From an uncultured Oscillospiraceae bacterium (GTDB taxonomy: Bacteria; Bacillota; Clostridia; Oscillospirales; Oscillospiraceae): a DNA stretch of 21,964 nucleotides. The notes under the pieces are model-generated. The model worked only from the letters and a program-made list of their open reading frames with translations. It was not told the DNA's origin and ran no database searches. The DNA is taken from assembly GCA_934659445.1 (NCBI GenBank), contig CAKUHV010000021.1, positions 1 to 21,964 on the forward strand, written 5' to 3'. Shown here in pieces: positions 13,907 to 21,964 of the stretch; positions within the stretch are counted from its first letter, which is position 1; the number at the start of each line of letters is the position of its first letter. Position numbers and translations under genes: made by a program.

Positions 13907-14311
13907 TCAAACGCGGCGGCGCTTGGGGGGACGGCAGCCGTTGTGGGGCACGGGGGTGCAGTCCTTGATCAGGGTGACCTCCAGGCCCACGGCCTGCAGC
14001 GCCCGGATAGCAGCCTCGCGGCCGGAACCGGGGCCCTTCACGTACACTTCCACGCTCTTCAGGCCATACTCCATAGCGGCCTTGGCAGCCGTCTCAGCGG
14101 CGGTCTGGGCAGCGTAGGGGGTGGACTTACGGGAGCCGCGGAAGCCCAGGCCGCCGGAGGAGGCCCAGGACAGGGCGTTGCCCTGTGCGTCGGTGACGGT
14201 GACCATGGTGTTGTTGAAGGAGGAGCGGATATGCACCTGGCCCTTCTCAACGTTCTTGCGCTCGCGGCGCTTGCGGACAACTTTCTTGCCCTTGGTATTA
14301 GCAGCAGCCAT
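13907..14311 (-). CDS. rpsK: 30S ribosomal protein S11
   Basis: The product is 134 residues. It begins with a basic N-terminal extension, followed by [20 protein letters not shown] and the conserved end of S11, [21 protein letters not shown]11 lies on the 30S platform near the mRNA exit. AAGGAGGGA precedes the ATG, and the gap to rpsM is 13 bases. Confidence 0.97.
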   Translation of the reverse strand: MAAANTKGKKVVRKRRERKNVEKGQVHIRSSFNNTMVTVTDAQGNALSWASSGGLGFRGSRKSTPYAAQTAAETAAKAAMEYGLKSVEVYVKGPGSGREAAIRALQAVGLEVTLIKDCTPVPHNGCRPPKRRRV

Positions 14312-14324
14312 TGCTTATCCCTCC

Positions 14325-14693
14325 TTACTTCTTCTTGTTGGCGACAGTGCGCTTGGGACCCTTGCGGGTGCGGGCGTTGGTCTTGGACCGCTGGCCGCGG
14401 ACGGGCAGACCCTTGCGGTGACGGATGCCGCGGTAGCAGCCGATCTCAGTCAGACGCTTGATGTCCATGGCCACGTTGCGGCGCAGATCGCCCTCCACGA
14501 TATACTCGTGGCCGATGATCTCACGCAGCTTGGCCTCCTCTTCCTCAGTCAGATCCTTCACGCGGGTGTCAGGGTTGACCCCGGCCTCGGCCAGGATCTT
14601 GTTGGCGCTGGTGCGCCCAATGCCGTAGATATAAGTGAGGCCGATCTCAATTCGCTTCTCTCTCGGCAGGTCAATACCGGCAATACGAGCCAT
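14325..14693 (-). CDS. rpsM: 30S ribosomal protein S13
   Basis: The product is 122 residues, the standard length. It begins [20 protein letters not shown], contains the helix-two-turn-helix [16 protein letters not shown], and ends in the basic tail [20 protein letters not shown]13 sits in the head of the 30S subunit and contacts tRNA and the 50S subunit. TTGGAGGTG precedes the ATG. It follows rpmJ by 18 bases. Confidence 0.97.
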   Translation of the reverse strand: MARIAGIDLPREKRIEIGLTYIYGIGRTSANKILAEAGVNPDTRVKDLTEEEEAKLREIIGHEYIVEGDLRRNVAMDIKRLTEIGCYRGIRHRKGLPVRGQRSKTNARTRKGPKRTVANKKK

Positions 14694-14711
14694 TTATTAC
14701 AGCACCTCCAA

Positions 14712-15049
<338 letters not shown>

Positions 15050-15268
15050 TTACTTCGATCTCCAGGTGATACGGCCTCGGGTGAGGTCGTAAGGTGACAT
15101 CTGGACCGTCACCTTATCGCCGGGCAGGATGCGGATGAAGTTCATGCGCAGCTTGCCGGAAATGTGTGCCAGGATGATGTGGCCGTTGCCGATGTCCACG
15201 TTGAAGGTGGTGTTCGGCAGGGATTCGGTAACGACTCCCTCCAGCTCGATCATATCGTCCTTTGCCAA
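15050..15268 (-). CDS. infA: Translation initiation factor IF-1
   Basis: The product is 72 residues, the exact family length. It contains [20 protein letters not shown] and [20 protein letters not shown], ending in [12 protein letters not shown], the S1-like OB fold of IF-1 that occupies the ribosomal A site during initiation. The start is a TTG at 15268, supported by GGGAGG about 10 bases upstream and by the family N-terminus (MAKDD); no ATG fits. It follows the KOW gene by 6 bases. Confidence 0.97.
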   Translation of the reverse strand: MAKDDMIELEGVVTESLPNTTFNVDIGNGHIILAHISGKLRMNFIRILPGDKVTVQMSPYDLTRGRITWRSK

Positions 15269-15274
15269 GCGTGA

Positions 15275-15556
15275 TTACCTCCCTTTGAAGGCGGCCAGGG
15301 CGCGCCTAAGTTCTGGATCTGTCGCGGATCCCGTCTGTCTGAGCTTTTCCAGGGCGGGGTGGTCGAACTGTGCAGGGTCGGAGGTCAGCACCTGAACGTG
15401 CCGCAGCTTCTTGCGCTTTGGCCGTGCCGCTTTCCTCCGCTTCCCGTCGGCCAGCAGCAGATACGCGCCCTGCTCCTGTGCGCCGACCACGCAGAAAATG
15501 CCGTCCCTGTCCCGTCCGGCGTTTGCCCGGACGATCCAGCCGATGGGCTCAGACAT
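15275..15556 (-). CDS. KOW-domain (L14e-like) RNA-binding protein
   Basis: The product is 93 residues. Residues 5-35 (IGWIVRANAGRDRDGIFCVVG) have the KOW-motif pattern of a short SH3-like barrel, with a following basic stretch RKAARPKRKKLRHV and a helical tail. Small proteins of this type are regularly found between map and infA in Clostridia and are annotated as ribosomal L14e-like; their function is not established, but the position suggests a ribosome or rRNA role. The ATG at 15556 overlaps the map stop by 8 bases. Confidence 0.82.
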   Translation of the reverse strand: MSEPIGWIVRANAGRDRDGIFCVVGAQEQGAYLLLADGKRRKAARPKRKKLRHVQVLTSDPAQFDHPALEKLRQTGSATDPELRRALAAFKGR

Positions 15557-16325
15557 ACGCTCCGTCCTCGGTAACGGTAAGGATCTCGGGGTCCCCGTCC
15601 GTGATGAGAATGGAATTTTCATAGTGCGCCGCCAGTGTGCCGTCAAGGGTCTTGACGGTCCAGCCGTCGGGCATCACCTTCACCCGCCAGTCGCCTATGT
15701 TCACCATAGGCTCTACCGCGATGGTCATGCCGGCCTGCAGCCGGGGCCCGTGGCCGGGGGCGCCGAAGTTGCGCACCTCGGGGGCCTCGTGCAGCTTGGC
15801 GCCCACGCCGTGTCCCACATAGTCCCGCACCACGGAGAAGCCGTTGGCCTCAACGTATGCCTGGACCGCGTGGCCGATGTCGGACACCCGGCAGCCCTGC
15901 CGGGCCATCCTGATCCCCTCGAAGAAGCTCTGCTGCGTCACGTCGATCAGCTTCTGCGCCTGGGGGCTGATGGCGCCGCAGGCATAGGTGGCGGCACAGT
16001 CGCCGTGGAAGCCGCCGAGATAGGCGCCTACGTCCACGCTGACGATGTCCCCCTCCTTCAGCTTGCGGGGGCCGGGGATGCCGTGAATGACCTCGTCGTT
16101 CACCGAGATGCAGGCCGAGCCGGGATAACCGGCATAGCCCAGGAACGAGGGCTTTGCGCCGTGGCTTTCAATGAAGCGGCGCACCGCCGTGTCGATCTCG
16201 TGAGTGGTAACGCCGGGGCGCACCATGGACCCGGCCAGTGCCCGGGCCTGGGCGGTCAGCCGCCCGGCCTTGCGCATGGCCTGGATCTCCCGGGGGGATT
16301 TTAGAGAAATCAATTCCATGCTCAT
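15549..16325 (-). CDS. map: Type I methionine aminopeptidase
   Basis: The product is 258 residues. All catalytic and metal-binding residues are visible: H81 (EVIHGIPG), D98 and D109 (SVDVGAYLGGFHGDC), H172 (GHGVG), E205 (VEPM) and E236 (HYENSI). It removes the initiator methionine from nascent proteins at the ribosome. The ATG at 16325 overlaps the adk stop (ATGA) with AGGAGG 13 bases upstream; an ATG two codons later is possible. Confidence 0.97.
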   Translation of the reverse strand: MSMELISLKSPREIQAMRKAGRLTAQARALAGSMVRPGVTTHEIDTAVRRFIESHGAKPSFLGYAGYPGSACISVNDEVIHGIPGPRKLKEGDIVSVDVGAYLGGFHGDCAATYACGAISPQAQKLIDVTQQSFFEGIRMARQGCRVSDIGHAVQAYVEANGFSVVRDYVGHGVGAKLHEAPEVRNFGAPGHGPRLQAGMTIAVEPMVNIGDWRVKVMPDGWTVKTLDGTLAAHYENSILITDGDPEILTVTEDGAYV

Positions 16326-16963
16326 TCCAGACCCAGTGCCTCCTGAACGGCCAGCGCCGTGCCTTCGATGGTGGGCTGATTGTCCACGGTCCGCAGGATG
16401 CCCTTGGCCTTGTAATAGTCCTTCAGCGGTTCGGTCTGGTCGTGATAGACCTTCAGGCGGCCGCGGACAGTTTCCGGCTTGTCGTCGTCCCGCTGGACGA
16501 CGGGCCCGCCGCAGCTGTCACAGACGCCCTCCCGCCTGGTGGGCTTGGCAATGATGTGATAGGGCGCTCCGCACTTGGAGCAGACCCGCCGGCCCTCCAT
16601 ACGCGCCTCGATCTCCTGATCGGAGATCTCGATGGACACCACGTAGTCAAAGCACACTCCAGCCCTGTCCAGAGCCTCGGCCTGGGCAATGGTGCGGGGC
16701 ACCCCGTCCAGAATGAAGCCGTTGGTGCAGTCGGCCTTTTCCAGCCGCTGGCTGACGATGTCGATGATCACGTCGTCGGGGACCAGCCTGCCGGCGTCCA
16801 TATAGGACTTGGCCAGCAGCCCGGTCTCGGTGCCGTCCTGAATGGCGGCGCGCAGGATATTGCCGGTAGAGATCGTCGGGATGCTCAGCTTGGCGCTGAG
16901 GATCTCAGCCTGGGTGCCTTTCCCAGCTCCGGGGGCGCCCAGAAAGATCAGTTTCATGCCCAT
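16322..16963 (-). CDS. adk: Adenylate kinase (long, zinc-binding LID form)
   Basis: The product is 213 residues. The P-loop GAPGAGKGT is at residues 9-17, with TISTGNILR and FILDGVPRT as the AMP-binding and core motifs. The LID carries four cysteines, C128, C131, C148 and C151, the structural zinc site typical of Gram-positive enzymes. It interconverts ATP + AMP and 2 ADP. AGGAGCGG precedes the ATG at 16963. It lies 17 bases after secY and is coupled to map. Confidence 0.97.
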   Translation of the reverse strand: MGMKLIFLGAPGAGKGTQAEILSAKLSIPTISTGNILRAAIQDGTETGLLAKSYMDAGRLVPDDVIIDIVSQRLEKADCTNGFILDGVPRTIAQAEALDRAGVCFDYVVSIEISDQEIEARMEGRRVCSKCGAPYHIIAKPTRREGVCDSCGGPVVQRDDDKPETVRGRLKVYHDQTEPLKDYYKAKGILRTVDNQPTIEGTALAVQEALGLE

Positions 16964-16980
16964 CGTGTCCCGCTCCTGTC

Positions 16981-18363
16981 TTACTCCAGGAAACCCTTAT
17001 AATGCCGCATGAGCATCTGGGCCTCCATCTGCTTGACAGTCTCCAGAGCAACGCCCACCACGATGATGACGGAGGTACCGCCGATGGCCAGAGAGCTGTA
17101 TCCCACCAGATTGCCGGTGATGATAGGCGCAATGGCGATCACGGACAGGTACAGGGCGCCGAACATGGTGATCTTGTTCAGGACCTTCGTAATGAAGTCG
17201 GCGGTGGGCTTGCCCGGACGGAAGCCGGGGATGAACCCGCCGTTTTTCTTCAGGTTATTGGCCACCTCGATGGGGTTGAAGCTCATGGAGGCGTAGAAAT
17301 AACTGAAGCCGATGATCAGAATGAAGTACAGGATGGAATAGAAGGGCTTGCTGGTGTCGAACAGCCGCATCATGCCGCCGCCGAAGCCCTCGCTCTTCAC
17401 CGTCCAGCCGGCAAAGGCGCCGATGGTGGCGGGAAGGGAGGCGATGGACTGGGCGAAGATGATGGGCATGACGCCGGACATATTCACCTTCATGGGGATG
17501 TGAGTGGACTGGCCGCCGTACATCTTCCGGCCCACCACCCGCTTGGCGTACTGCACAGGCAGACGGCGCTCGGCGTTGGAGATGAACACGATGAAGAGCA
17601 CCAGAGCCAGCATACCGATGATGATCAGGGGGATCATCCAGGGGGCCAGGGCCTGCTTCAGGGCGGCCTCGGCCTGCTCGGCGGAGTAGCCCAGGGCGGT
17701 GTAGGTCTCGGCGGTGACGGTTCCGGCCTTGACGTCCTTCCACAGCTTGACGCCGCTGATCATGTCGGTGACCATGCCGGGCCCGCGGGAGACGATGCCG
17801 GCAAACAGCAGGATGGAGATGCCGTTGCCGATGCCGAACTCGGTGATCTGCTCACCCAGCCACATCAGGAAGGCGGAGCCGGCGGTGAAGGTCAGCACGA
17901 TCACAAAGCCCACCCAGACGTTGTTCAGGCCGCCGTTTTCGATCAGGCCGTAGCTGCGGATCAGGCTGTAGTAGCCGAAGCCCTGCAGCAGCGCGATGGC
18001 CACGGTGGTGTACCGGGTGATGGAGGCGATCTTCTTCCGGCCCTCCTCGCCGCCGTCACGGGCCAGCTGCTCCAGAGCGGGGATGGCCACGGTCAGCAGC
18101 TGGATGATGATGGAGCTGTTGATATAGGGCTGGATAGACAGGGCGAAGATGGTGGCCATGGCAAAGGCAGAGCCGCTCATGGCGTTCATCAGGTCCAGGA
18201 TGGTGCCGCTCTGCATCTGCAGATAGGTCCGCAGCCCCTCACCGTTGATATAGGGCACGGGGATGGCAGAGCCCAGGCGGAAGATGAGCAGGGCAAAGAT
18301 GGTGAACAGCATCTTCTTGCGCAGCTCGGGGATCTTCCAGGCGTTACGGATGGTCTCGATCAT
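16981..18363 (-). CDS. secY: Preprotein translocase subunit SecY
   Basis: The product is 460 residues with about ten membrane helices. Recognisable parts are LGSAIPVPYING after helix 1, the plug/TM2 region with GSAFAMATIFALSIQPYINSSIIIQLL, the cytoplasmic loop with GRKMYGGQSTHIPMKVN before the TM7 region (GVMPIIFAQSI), and NLKKNGGFIPGFRPGKPTADF. It forms the protein-conducting channel with SecE and SecG. GGAGGAGG lies in the last codons of rplO, three bases upstream, so translation is probably coupled. Confidence 0.97.
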   Translation of the reverse strand: MIETIRNAWKIPELRKKMLFTIFALLIFRLGSAIPVPYINGEGLRTYLQMQSGTILDLMNAMSGSAFAMATIFALSIQPYINSSIIIQLLTVAIPALEQLARDGGEEGRKKIASITRYTTVAIALLQGFGYYSLIRSYGLIENGGLNNVWVGFVIVLTFTAGSAFLMWLGEQITEFGIGNGISILLFAGIVSRGPGMVTDMISGVKLWKDVKAGTVTAETYTALGYSAEQAEAALKQALAPWMIPLIIIGMLALVLFIVFISNAERRLPVQYAKRVVGRKMYGGQSTHIPMKVNMSGVMPIIFAQSIASLPATIGAFAGWTVKSEGFGGGMMRLFDTSKPFYSILYFILIIGFSYFYASMSFNPIEVANNLKKNGGFIPGFRPGKPTADFITKVLNKITMFGALYLSVIAIAPIITGNLVGYSSLAIGGTSVIIVVGVALETVKQMEAQMLMRHYKGFLE

Positions 18364-18366
18364 AAA

Positions 18367-18807
18367 TCAGACCTCCTCCACCTTGCCACCTGCAGCTTCG
18401 ATCTTTTCCTTTGCGGAGGCGGAGAAGGCCGCGGCCTGAACGGTCAGCTTCTTGGTCAGGCTGCCGTTGCCCAGGATCTTCACGCCGTACTCGCACTTGG
18501 ACAGCACGCCCTTCTCCAGTAGGGTCTGGGCGTTGACCACGGCGCCGTCCTCAAACTTCTCCAGAGCGGAAACGTTCACGGACTCAAGCCGCTTGGCGAA
18601 AATGTTGTGGAAACCGCGCTTGGGGATGCGGCGGGCCAGAGGCATCTGGCCGCCCTCAAAGCCCACGCGGACGCCGCCGCCGGAGCGGGCCCACTGGCCC
18701 TTGTGTCCGCGGCCGGCAGTCTTGCCGTTGCCGGAACCGGCGCCGCGGCCCTTGCGGTAAGCCTTGGTGTTGGAGCCGGCGGCGGGGGAGAGTTCATGCA
18801 GATTCAT
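18367..18807 (-). CDS. rplO: 50S ribosomal protein L15
   Basis: The product is 146 residues. It begins [20 protein letters not shown], continues with the Gly-rich [19 protein letters not shown] and [20 protein letters not shown], and ends in the alpha/beta domain [21 protein letters not shown]15 helps fold 23S rRNA late in 50S assembly. AAGGAGG precedes the ATG. Confidence 0.97.
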   Translation of the reverse strand: MNLHELSPAAGSNTKAYRKGRGAGSGNGKTAGRGHKGQWARSGGGVRVGFEGGQMPLARRIPKRGFHNIFAKRLESVNVSALEKFEDGAVVNAQTLLEKGVLSKCEYGVKILGNGSLTKKLTVQAAAFSASAKEKIEAAGGKVEEV

Positions 18808-18824
18808 ATTCTCGCGCCTCCTTC

Positions 18825-19007
18825 TCAGTTTTCCTCGGTGACCTGAAGCAGGTAGCCGATGTGGGCGATCTTGCCGCGGGTAGCCTCGTTATCGGGCTGC
18901 ACGGTGGTGTCGCCGATCTTGCGCAGGCCCAGAGCCTCGGCAGTCGCCTTGTGCTTGGCGATGCGGCCGTTCAGGCTCTTGACCAGCTTGATGTTCAGTT
19001 TAGCCAT
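18825..19007 (-). CDS. rpmD: 50S ribosomal protein L30
   Basis: The product is 60 residues, the family length. It contains [20 protein letters not shown], then [20 protein letters not shown], the ferredoxin-like core of bacterial L30. TAAGGAGG precedes the ATG. It sits between rpsE (14 bases) and rplO (17 bases). Confidence 0.96.
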   Translation of the reverse strand: MAKLNIKLVKSLNGRIAKHKATAEALGLRKIGDTTVQPDNEATRGKIAHIGYLLQVTEEN

Positions 19008-19021
19008 AGTGAACGCCCTCC

Positions 19022-19522
19022 TTAACCCACGATGTCGTCCACGCTCTTGCCGCGGATACGGGCCACTTCCTCGGGGGTCTTCAGAGCCTTCAGACCGGCA
19101 AAGGTAGCGCTGACCACGTTATTCGGGTTGTTGGAGCGCAGGCACTTAGTACGGATGTCCTTGATGCCGACCGCCTCCATGACGGCACGGACGGGACCGC
19201 CGGCGATAACGCCGGTACCGGGGGCGGCGGGCTTCATCAGCACGCGGCCGGCGCCGAACTCGCCGATGACCTCATGGGGGATGGTGGTGCCGGACAGAGA
19301 GACGTTGACCATGTTCTTCTTGGCGTCCTCGATGCCCTTGCGGATGGCCTCGGGCACCTCGGCGGCCTTGCCGGTGCCGAAGCCCACGCGGCCCTTCTCA
19401 TCGCCCACCACCATCAGGGCGGCGAACTTCATGACGCGGCCGCCCTTCACGGTCTTGGACACGCGGTTCAGGGAAACGAGCTTTTCCACGAACTCGCTGG
19501 GTTCTCTTTCAAATCTAGGCAT
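19022..19522 (-). CDS. rpsE: 30S ribosomal protein S5
   Basis: The product is 166 residues. The N-terminal double-stranded RNA-binding domain reads [20 protein letters not shown], then [20 protein letters not shown]; the C-terminal half contains [21 protein letters not shown]5 acts in decoding accuracy. The ATG at 19522 follows GGAGGAGG by 7 bases; the longer in-frame extension upstream reads back through rplR and is not real. Confidence 0.97.
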   Translation of the reverse strand: MPRFEREPSEFVEKLVSLNRVSKTVKGGRVMKFAALMVVGDEKGRVGFGTGKAAEVPEAIRKGIEDAKKNMVNVSLSGTTIPHEVIGEFGAGRVLMKPAAPGTGVIAGGPVRAVMEAVGIKDIRTKCLRSNNPNNVVSATFAGLKALKTPEEVARIRGKSVDDIVG

Positions 19523-19538
19523 TTCGTTTCCTCCTCCC

Positions 19539-19898
19539 TTAGAACTGCAGGCCGCCCTCGCGGGCGCCCTCGGCCAGAGCCTGGACACGGCCGTGATAGA
19601 CATAACCGCCGCGGTCGAAGACCACGTTCTCAATGCCCTTGTCCTTGGCGCGCTGGGCCAGGGTCACGCCCACCTGCTTGGCGGCGTCGGACTTGGTGCC
19701 CTCGCAGGCGAAGTCCTTCTCCAGGGAAGAAGCGGAGACCAGGGTCACGCCGTTGACATCGTCGATGATCTGGGCGTAGATGTTGGTCTCGCTGCGGAAT
19801 ACGTTCAGACGGGGACGCTCGGGCGTGCCGGAAATCTTAGCACGCACACGCTTGTGGCGCTTGATGCGCTGGGAACGGGTATCAGGTCTGTTGATCAT
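19539..19898 (-). CDS. rplR: 50S ribosomal protein L18
   Basis: The product is 119 residues. It shows the basic N-terminus ([16 protein letters not shown]), [20 protein letters not shown] and the end [20 protein letters not shown], all standard for L18, which carries 5S rRNA to the 50S subunit. AAGGAGGTG precedes the ATG. Confidence 0.97.
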   Translation of the reverse strand: MINRPDTRSQRIKRHKRVRAKISGTPERPRLNVFRSETNIYAQIIDDVNGVTLVSASSLEKDFACEGTKSDAAKQVGVTLAQRAKDKGIENVVFDRGGYVYHGRVQALAEGAREGGLQF

Positions 19899-19912
19899 TG
19901 TGGCACACCTCC

Positions 19913-20458
19913 TTACTTCTTGGCGCCGGTCTTACCAGCCTTGCGGCGGATGACCTCGTCAGTGTACTTGATGCCCTTGCCCTTATAAGGCTCGGGGGGA
20001 CGCTTCTCACGGATCTCGGCGGCAAACTGGCCCACCTTCTGCTTGTCGCAGCCGTGGAGGATGATCTTGTTGGGGCCGGGCACCTCGATGGTGATGCCGT
20101 CCTTCTCCTCCACGATCACCTGGTGAGAGAAGCCCAGGTTCATGACCAGCTTGGTGCCCTCCTTGGCCACACGGTAGCCAACGCCGTTGACGTCCAGCTC
20201 CTTCTTGAAGCCTTCGGTCACGCCGATGACCATGTTGTGGATCAGAGTGCGGGTCAGACCGTGCAGAGCGCGGTTCTCCTTGTTGTCGTTGGGACGGGAA
20301 ACGGTCAGATGCCCGTCCTCCATGGCGATGGCCATGTTGGGGTTGAACTGCTGGGTCAGCGTGCCCTTGGGGCCCTTGACGGTGACAACGTTGTTGTCCT
20401 CTACCTTGATCTCCACTCCGGCGGGAATGGCGATAGGAGCTCTACCAATTCTAGACAT
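19913..20458 (-). CDS. rplF: 50S ribosomal protein L6
   Basis: The product is 181 residues. It starts [17 protein letters not shown] and ends with the conserved [20 protein letters not shown] and a lysine-rich tail ([11 protein letters not shown]). L6 lies at the base of the factor-binding stalk. A ribosome binding site AAGGAGG precedes the ATG. The gaps to its neighbours are 14 bases on each side. Confidence 0.97.
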   Translation of the reverse strand: MSRIGRAPIAIPAGVEIKVEDNNVVTVKGPKGTLTQQFNPNMAIAMEDGHLTVSRPNDNKENRALHGLTRTLIHNMVIGVTEGFKKELDVNGVGYRVAKEGTKLVMNLGFSHQVIVEEKDGITIEVPGPNKIILHGCDKQKVGQFAAEIREKRPPEPYKGKGIKYTDEVIRRKAGKTGAKK

Positions 20459-20472
20459 TCCTATAACCCTCC

Positions 20473-20871
20473 TTACCAGACAAATGCCAGGACTTCGCCG
20501 CCGACGTGGGCCTCGCGGGCCTTCTTGTCGGTCATGACGCCCTTGGAAGTGGAGACGATGGCAATACCCAGACCGCGGAGGACCTTGGGCAGCTCGTCGG
20601 CGCCGGCGTAAACACGCAGGCCGGGCTTGGACACGCGGCGCAGGCCGGAGATGACCTTCTCCTTGCCGGCACCATACTTCAGGGTGATGCGGATGACGCC
20701 CTGGGTGCCGTCGTCGATCAGCTGGAAGTTCTTGATATAGCCTTCCTCCAGCAGGATCTGCGCGATGGCCTTCTTCATGTTGGAAGCGGGGACGTCCACA
20801 GTGTCATGCTTGGCACTGTTCGCGTTGCGGATGCGGGTCAGCATATCCGCAATGGGGTCGGTGATGTGCAT
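20473..20871 (-). CDS. rpsH: 30S ribosomal protein S8
   Basis: The product is 132 residues. It starts [20 protein letters not shown] and ends [22 protein letters not shown], with the conserved [20 protein letters not shown] in the C-terminal half that binds helix 21 of 16S rRNA. The ATG at 20871 is chosen: AAGGAGG (20880-20886) lies 8 bases upstream, and the alternative TTG at 20877 is too close to it. S8 is the known autogenous repressor of the spc operon in Escherichia coli. Here the gene has its own promoter and a long structured leader, which is unusual. Confidence 0.97.
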   Translation of the reverse strand: MHITDPIADMLTRIRNANSAKHDTVDVPASNMKKAIAQILLEEGYIKNFQLIDDGTQGVIRITLKYGAGKEKVISGLRRVSKPGLRVYAGADELPKVLRGLGIAIVSTSKGVMTDKKAREAHVGGEVLAFVW

Positions 20872-21184
20872 GGACAATACCTCCTTATAAAGTTACGGGC
20901 TCTCGCCCGTGAAGACGGAAAGGTATCGCGGATAGGCAGCCGCGACCTTTTGTCCGTCTGCGCGCCTGGTTGGGGCAGGCGCTATCAAAGCCGCCGGAAG
21001 GCGGTTCTGACCAAAGTTTGTCCTTTTCCGGGCACCGGACGGGATATGGGTCACATATCGGTCTCCGGCTCTGCGCCCGGACAGGGCAGAGGCCCGTCCC
21101 CCCGGCGGGCCGGAAAGACGGGTGCGCACTCCCGACTGCGTTGGGAGTTTTACGCATTTTTGCGCATAGTGACGCAACTCGTAT

Positions 21185-21213
21185 ATTATAGCCGCACTTT
21201 CCCTGTTTGACAA
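21185..21213 (-). promoter_or_regulatory. Internal promoter upstream of rpsH
   Basis: On the minus strand TTGTCA (21208-21213), a 17-base spacer and a perfect TATAAT (21185-21190). The start is near 21178, giving a leader of about 307 bases. The quality is much better than expected by chance in this GC-rich sequence. Confidence 0.85.
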
Positions 21214-21352
21214 GGGGTTCCGGTCAACAAACACACGGTCGCGTGGATAGATTATTCCGGCAAGGGGCCCTTCGACCCCTTGCCGGGACAATTCTGTATG
21301 GGATTTTCGCGGTCGAGTCAAGATCTTTTTGCCAGACGAGGCGGCAGGGCAA

Positions 21353-21372
21353 CGGTGTACGGGTGTACACCG
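21353..21372. promoter_or_regulatory. Perfect inverted repeat upstream of the rpsH promoter
   Basis: CGGTGTAC (21353-21360) and GTACACCG (21365-21372) around GGGT. It is about 140 bases upstream of the promoter -35. It could be a protein-binding site or an RNA hairpin in the rplE-rpsZ transcript. Confidence 0.4.
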
Positions 21373-21499
21373 AATCACTCTCCACGTTCTTGAACTCAAC
21401 TGCGGATTGGTGAGAAAAATGTTCCGCAGACGATGCGCCAGACGCGCCGCTGTATGAAGATACTGCAAGCGGCTGGCGCGAAGTATGCGGGCATTTAAC

Positions 21500-21685
21500 T
21501 CACCAAGACGCCTTCTTGACGCCGGGGATCTGTCCCTTGTAAGCCAGCTCCCGGAAGCAGATACGGCAAATGCCGTAGTCACGGAGGTAGGCGTGGGGAC
21601 GGCCGCAGATCTTGCAGCGGTTGTAGCGGCGGCTGGAGAACTTGGGCTCAGCCTGCTGCTTCAGGATCATAGATTTCTTAGCCAT
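21500..21685 (-). CDS. rpsZ: 30S ribosomal protein S14, zinc-binding type Z
   Basis: The product is 61 residues, the short zinc form. Ligands C24, C27, C40 and C43 are present (CKICGRP and CRICFREL), and it ends with the conserved [12 protein letters not shown]14 is in the 30S head near the decoding site. GGAGGAGG precedes the ATG. It follows rplE by 15 bases, but is separated from rpsH by 628 bases instead of the usual few. Confidence 0.97.
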   Translation of the reverse strand: MAKKSMILKQQAEPKFSSRRYNRCKICGRPHAYLRDYGICRICFRELAYKGQIPGVKKASW

Positions 21686-21700
21686 TACTGTTCCTCCTCC

Positions 21701-21964
21701 TTAGCGGCCGGCGAAGGGGGCGCCGACCTGCTTGAGCAGCTCGCGGGCCTCTTCATCGGTCTGAGCGGTGGTGACGATGACAATATCCATGCCGCGGATC
21801 TTGTCGATCTTGTCATACTCGATCTCGGGGAAGATCAGCTGCTCCTTCACGCCCAGGGCGTAGTTGCCGCGGCCGTCGAAGCCGTCAGCGGAGATGCCGC
21901 GGAAGTCACGCACACGGGGCAGAGCCACGTTGAACAGACGATCCAGGAACTCCCACATCTTGTC
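21701..21964 (-). CDS. rplE: 50S ribosomal protein L5, C-terminal part (5' end outside the window)
   Basis: The last 87 residues of L5 are visible, starting at [20 protein letters not shown] and including [20 protein letters not shown] and the end [20 protein letters not shown] plus QVGAPF. L5 contacts 5S rRNA and the P-site tRNA. The frame is open to the window edge, so the gene continues beyond 21964. It is the promoter-proximal gene seen of the spc operon. Confidence 0.96.
   Translation of the reverse strand, partial: DKMWEFLDRLFNVALPRVRDFRGISADGFDGRGNYALGVKEQLIFPEIEYDKIDKIRGMDIVIVTTAQTDEEARELLKQVGAPFAGR

Larger units (their letters stand above)
20872..21499 (-). other. 628-base gap inside the ribosomal operon: promoter plus structured rpsH leader
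   Basis: No convincing gene. Downstream half (20872-21178): leader of rpsH with consecutive hairpins at 21128-21148, 21093-21122, 21069-21091, 21043-21059, 20991-21004, 20962-20982, 20922-20947 and 20895-20910; the last has a GAGA tetraloop on the minus strand and lies 8 bases before the ribosome binding site. Upstream half (21214-21499): an 11-bp hairpin at 21257-21286 without U-tract, a perfect 8-bp inverted repeat at 21353-21372, a 7-bp hairpin at 21400-21429 and a bulged stem of about 12 bp near 21431-21482 after rpsZ. Confidence 0.75.

Noticed and set aside
17002..18522. 506-codon plus-strand frame opposite secY
   Set aside because: It is a shadow of secY and rplO, with a translation dominated by His, Asp and Gly and no start signal.
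20872..21178. Known structured RNA genes (RNase P, tmRNA, SRP RNA, 6S RNA) in the rpsH leader
   Set aside because: None of the conserved sequence signatures of these RNAs is visible on either strand; a covariance search would be decisive.
21257..21286. 11-bp hairpin as an intrinsic terminator after rpsZ
   Set aside because: Neither strand has a U-tract after the stem, so it is described as a hairpin only.
21293..21321. Second minus-strand promoter (TTGACT with TACAGA 17 bases away)
   Set aside because: The -10 matches only half of the consensus; the promoter at 21185-21213 is far better.
20893..21582. 229-codon minus-strand frame in the rpsZ-rpsH gap
   Set aside because: It begins inside rpsZ, runs through the promoter and the leader hairpins, has no ribosome binding site and no recognisable domain.

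Overview
The window comes from a GC-rich, low-GC-lineage Gram-positive chromosome, most likely a gut member of Clostridia (Oscillospiraceae-like; placed by gene content and style, not by a search). The signs are a complete Firmicutes-style spc/alpha ribosomal operon containing a small KOW protein between map and infA, strong AGGAGG ribosome binding sites, GAAC-N4-GTTC (LexA-type) boxes, and many GC-rich palindromic dispersed repeats.

Layout. Positions 1-130 are the right end of an IS3-family insertion sequence: the last 27 residues of its transposase plus the terminal inverted repeat. It abuts the terminator of a two-gene minus-strand operon (173-5973). That operon encodes an MMPL/RND-type membrane transporter and a 1075-residue exported, membrane-anchored protein made of GLUG-like repeats around a long helical stalk. 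A divergent promoter region leads to a plus-strand cytidylate kinase-like protein (6411-7025), a small P-loop protein (7208-7618) and a paired short-chain chromate transporter (7866-8976) closed by a strong terminator. About 600 bases without a gene follow. They hold a promoter bracketed by two LexA-type boxes with no recognisable gene behind it, and several families of palindromic repeats. Next come a tRNA-Thr/tRNA-Tyr pair on the minus strand, a plus-strand pair encoding a 77-residue helical protein and a 96-residue sigma-70 region 4-like protein, and a minus-strand amidohydrolase whose -10 box sits inside a perfect inverted repeat.

The rest (11671-21964) is a minus-strand ribosomal cluster in the order rplE (cut by the window edge), rpsZ, rpsH, rplF, rplR, rpsE, rpmD, rplO, secY, adk, map, KOW protein, infA, rpmJ, rpsM, rpsK, rpsD, rpoA, rplQ, ending in a strong terminator. 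Together these genes supply ribosomal proteins, the Sec channel, adenylate kinase, N-terminal methionine removal, initiation factor IF-1 and RNA polymerase alpha. The cluster is interrupted in unusual places. A 628-base gap between rpsZ and rpsH contains a near-consensus promoter and a leader of about 300 nt that can form a chain of hairpins. A 224-base gap between infA and rpmJ carries a two-hairpin repeat related to copies near the tRNA genes.

The most interesting unexplained signals are (1) the LexA-bracketed promoter without a gene, (2) the two-hairpin repeat whose stems differ between copies but stay paired, and (3) the rpsH leader inside the ribosomal operon.
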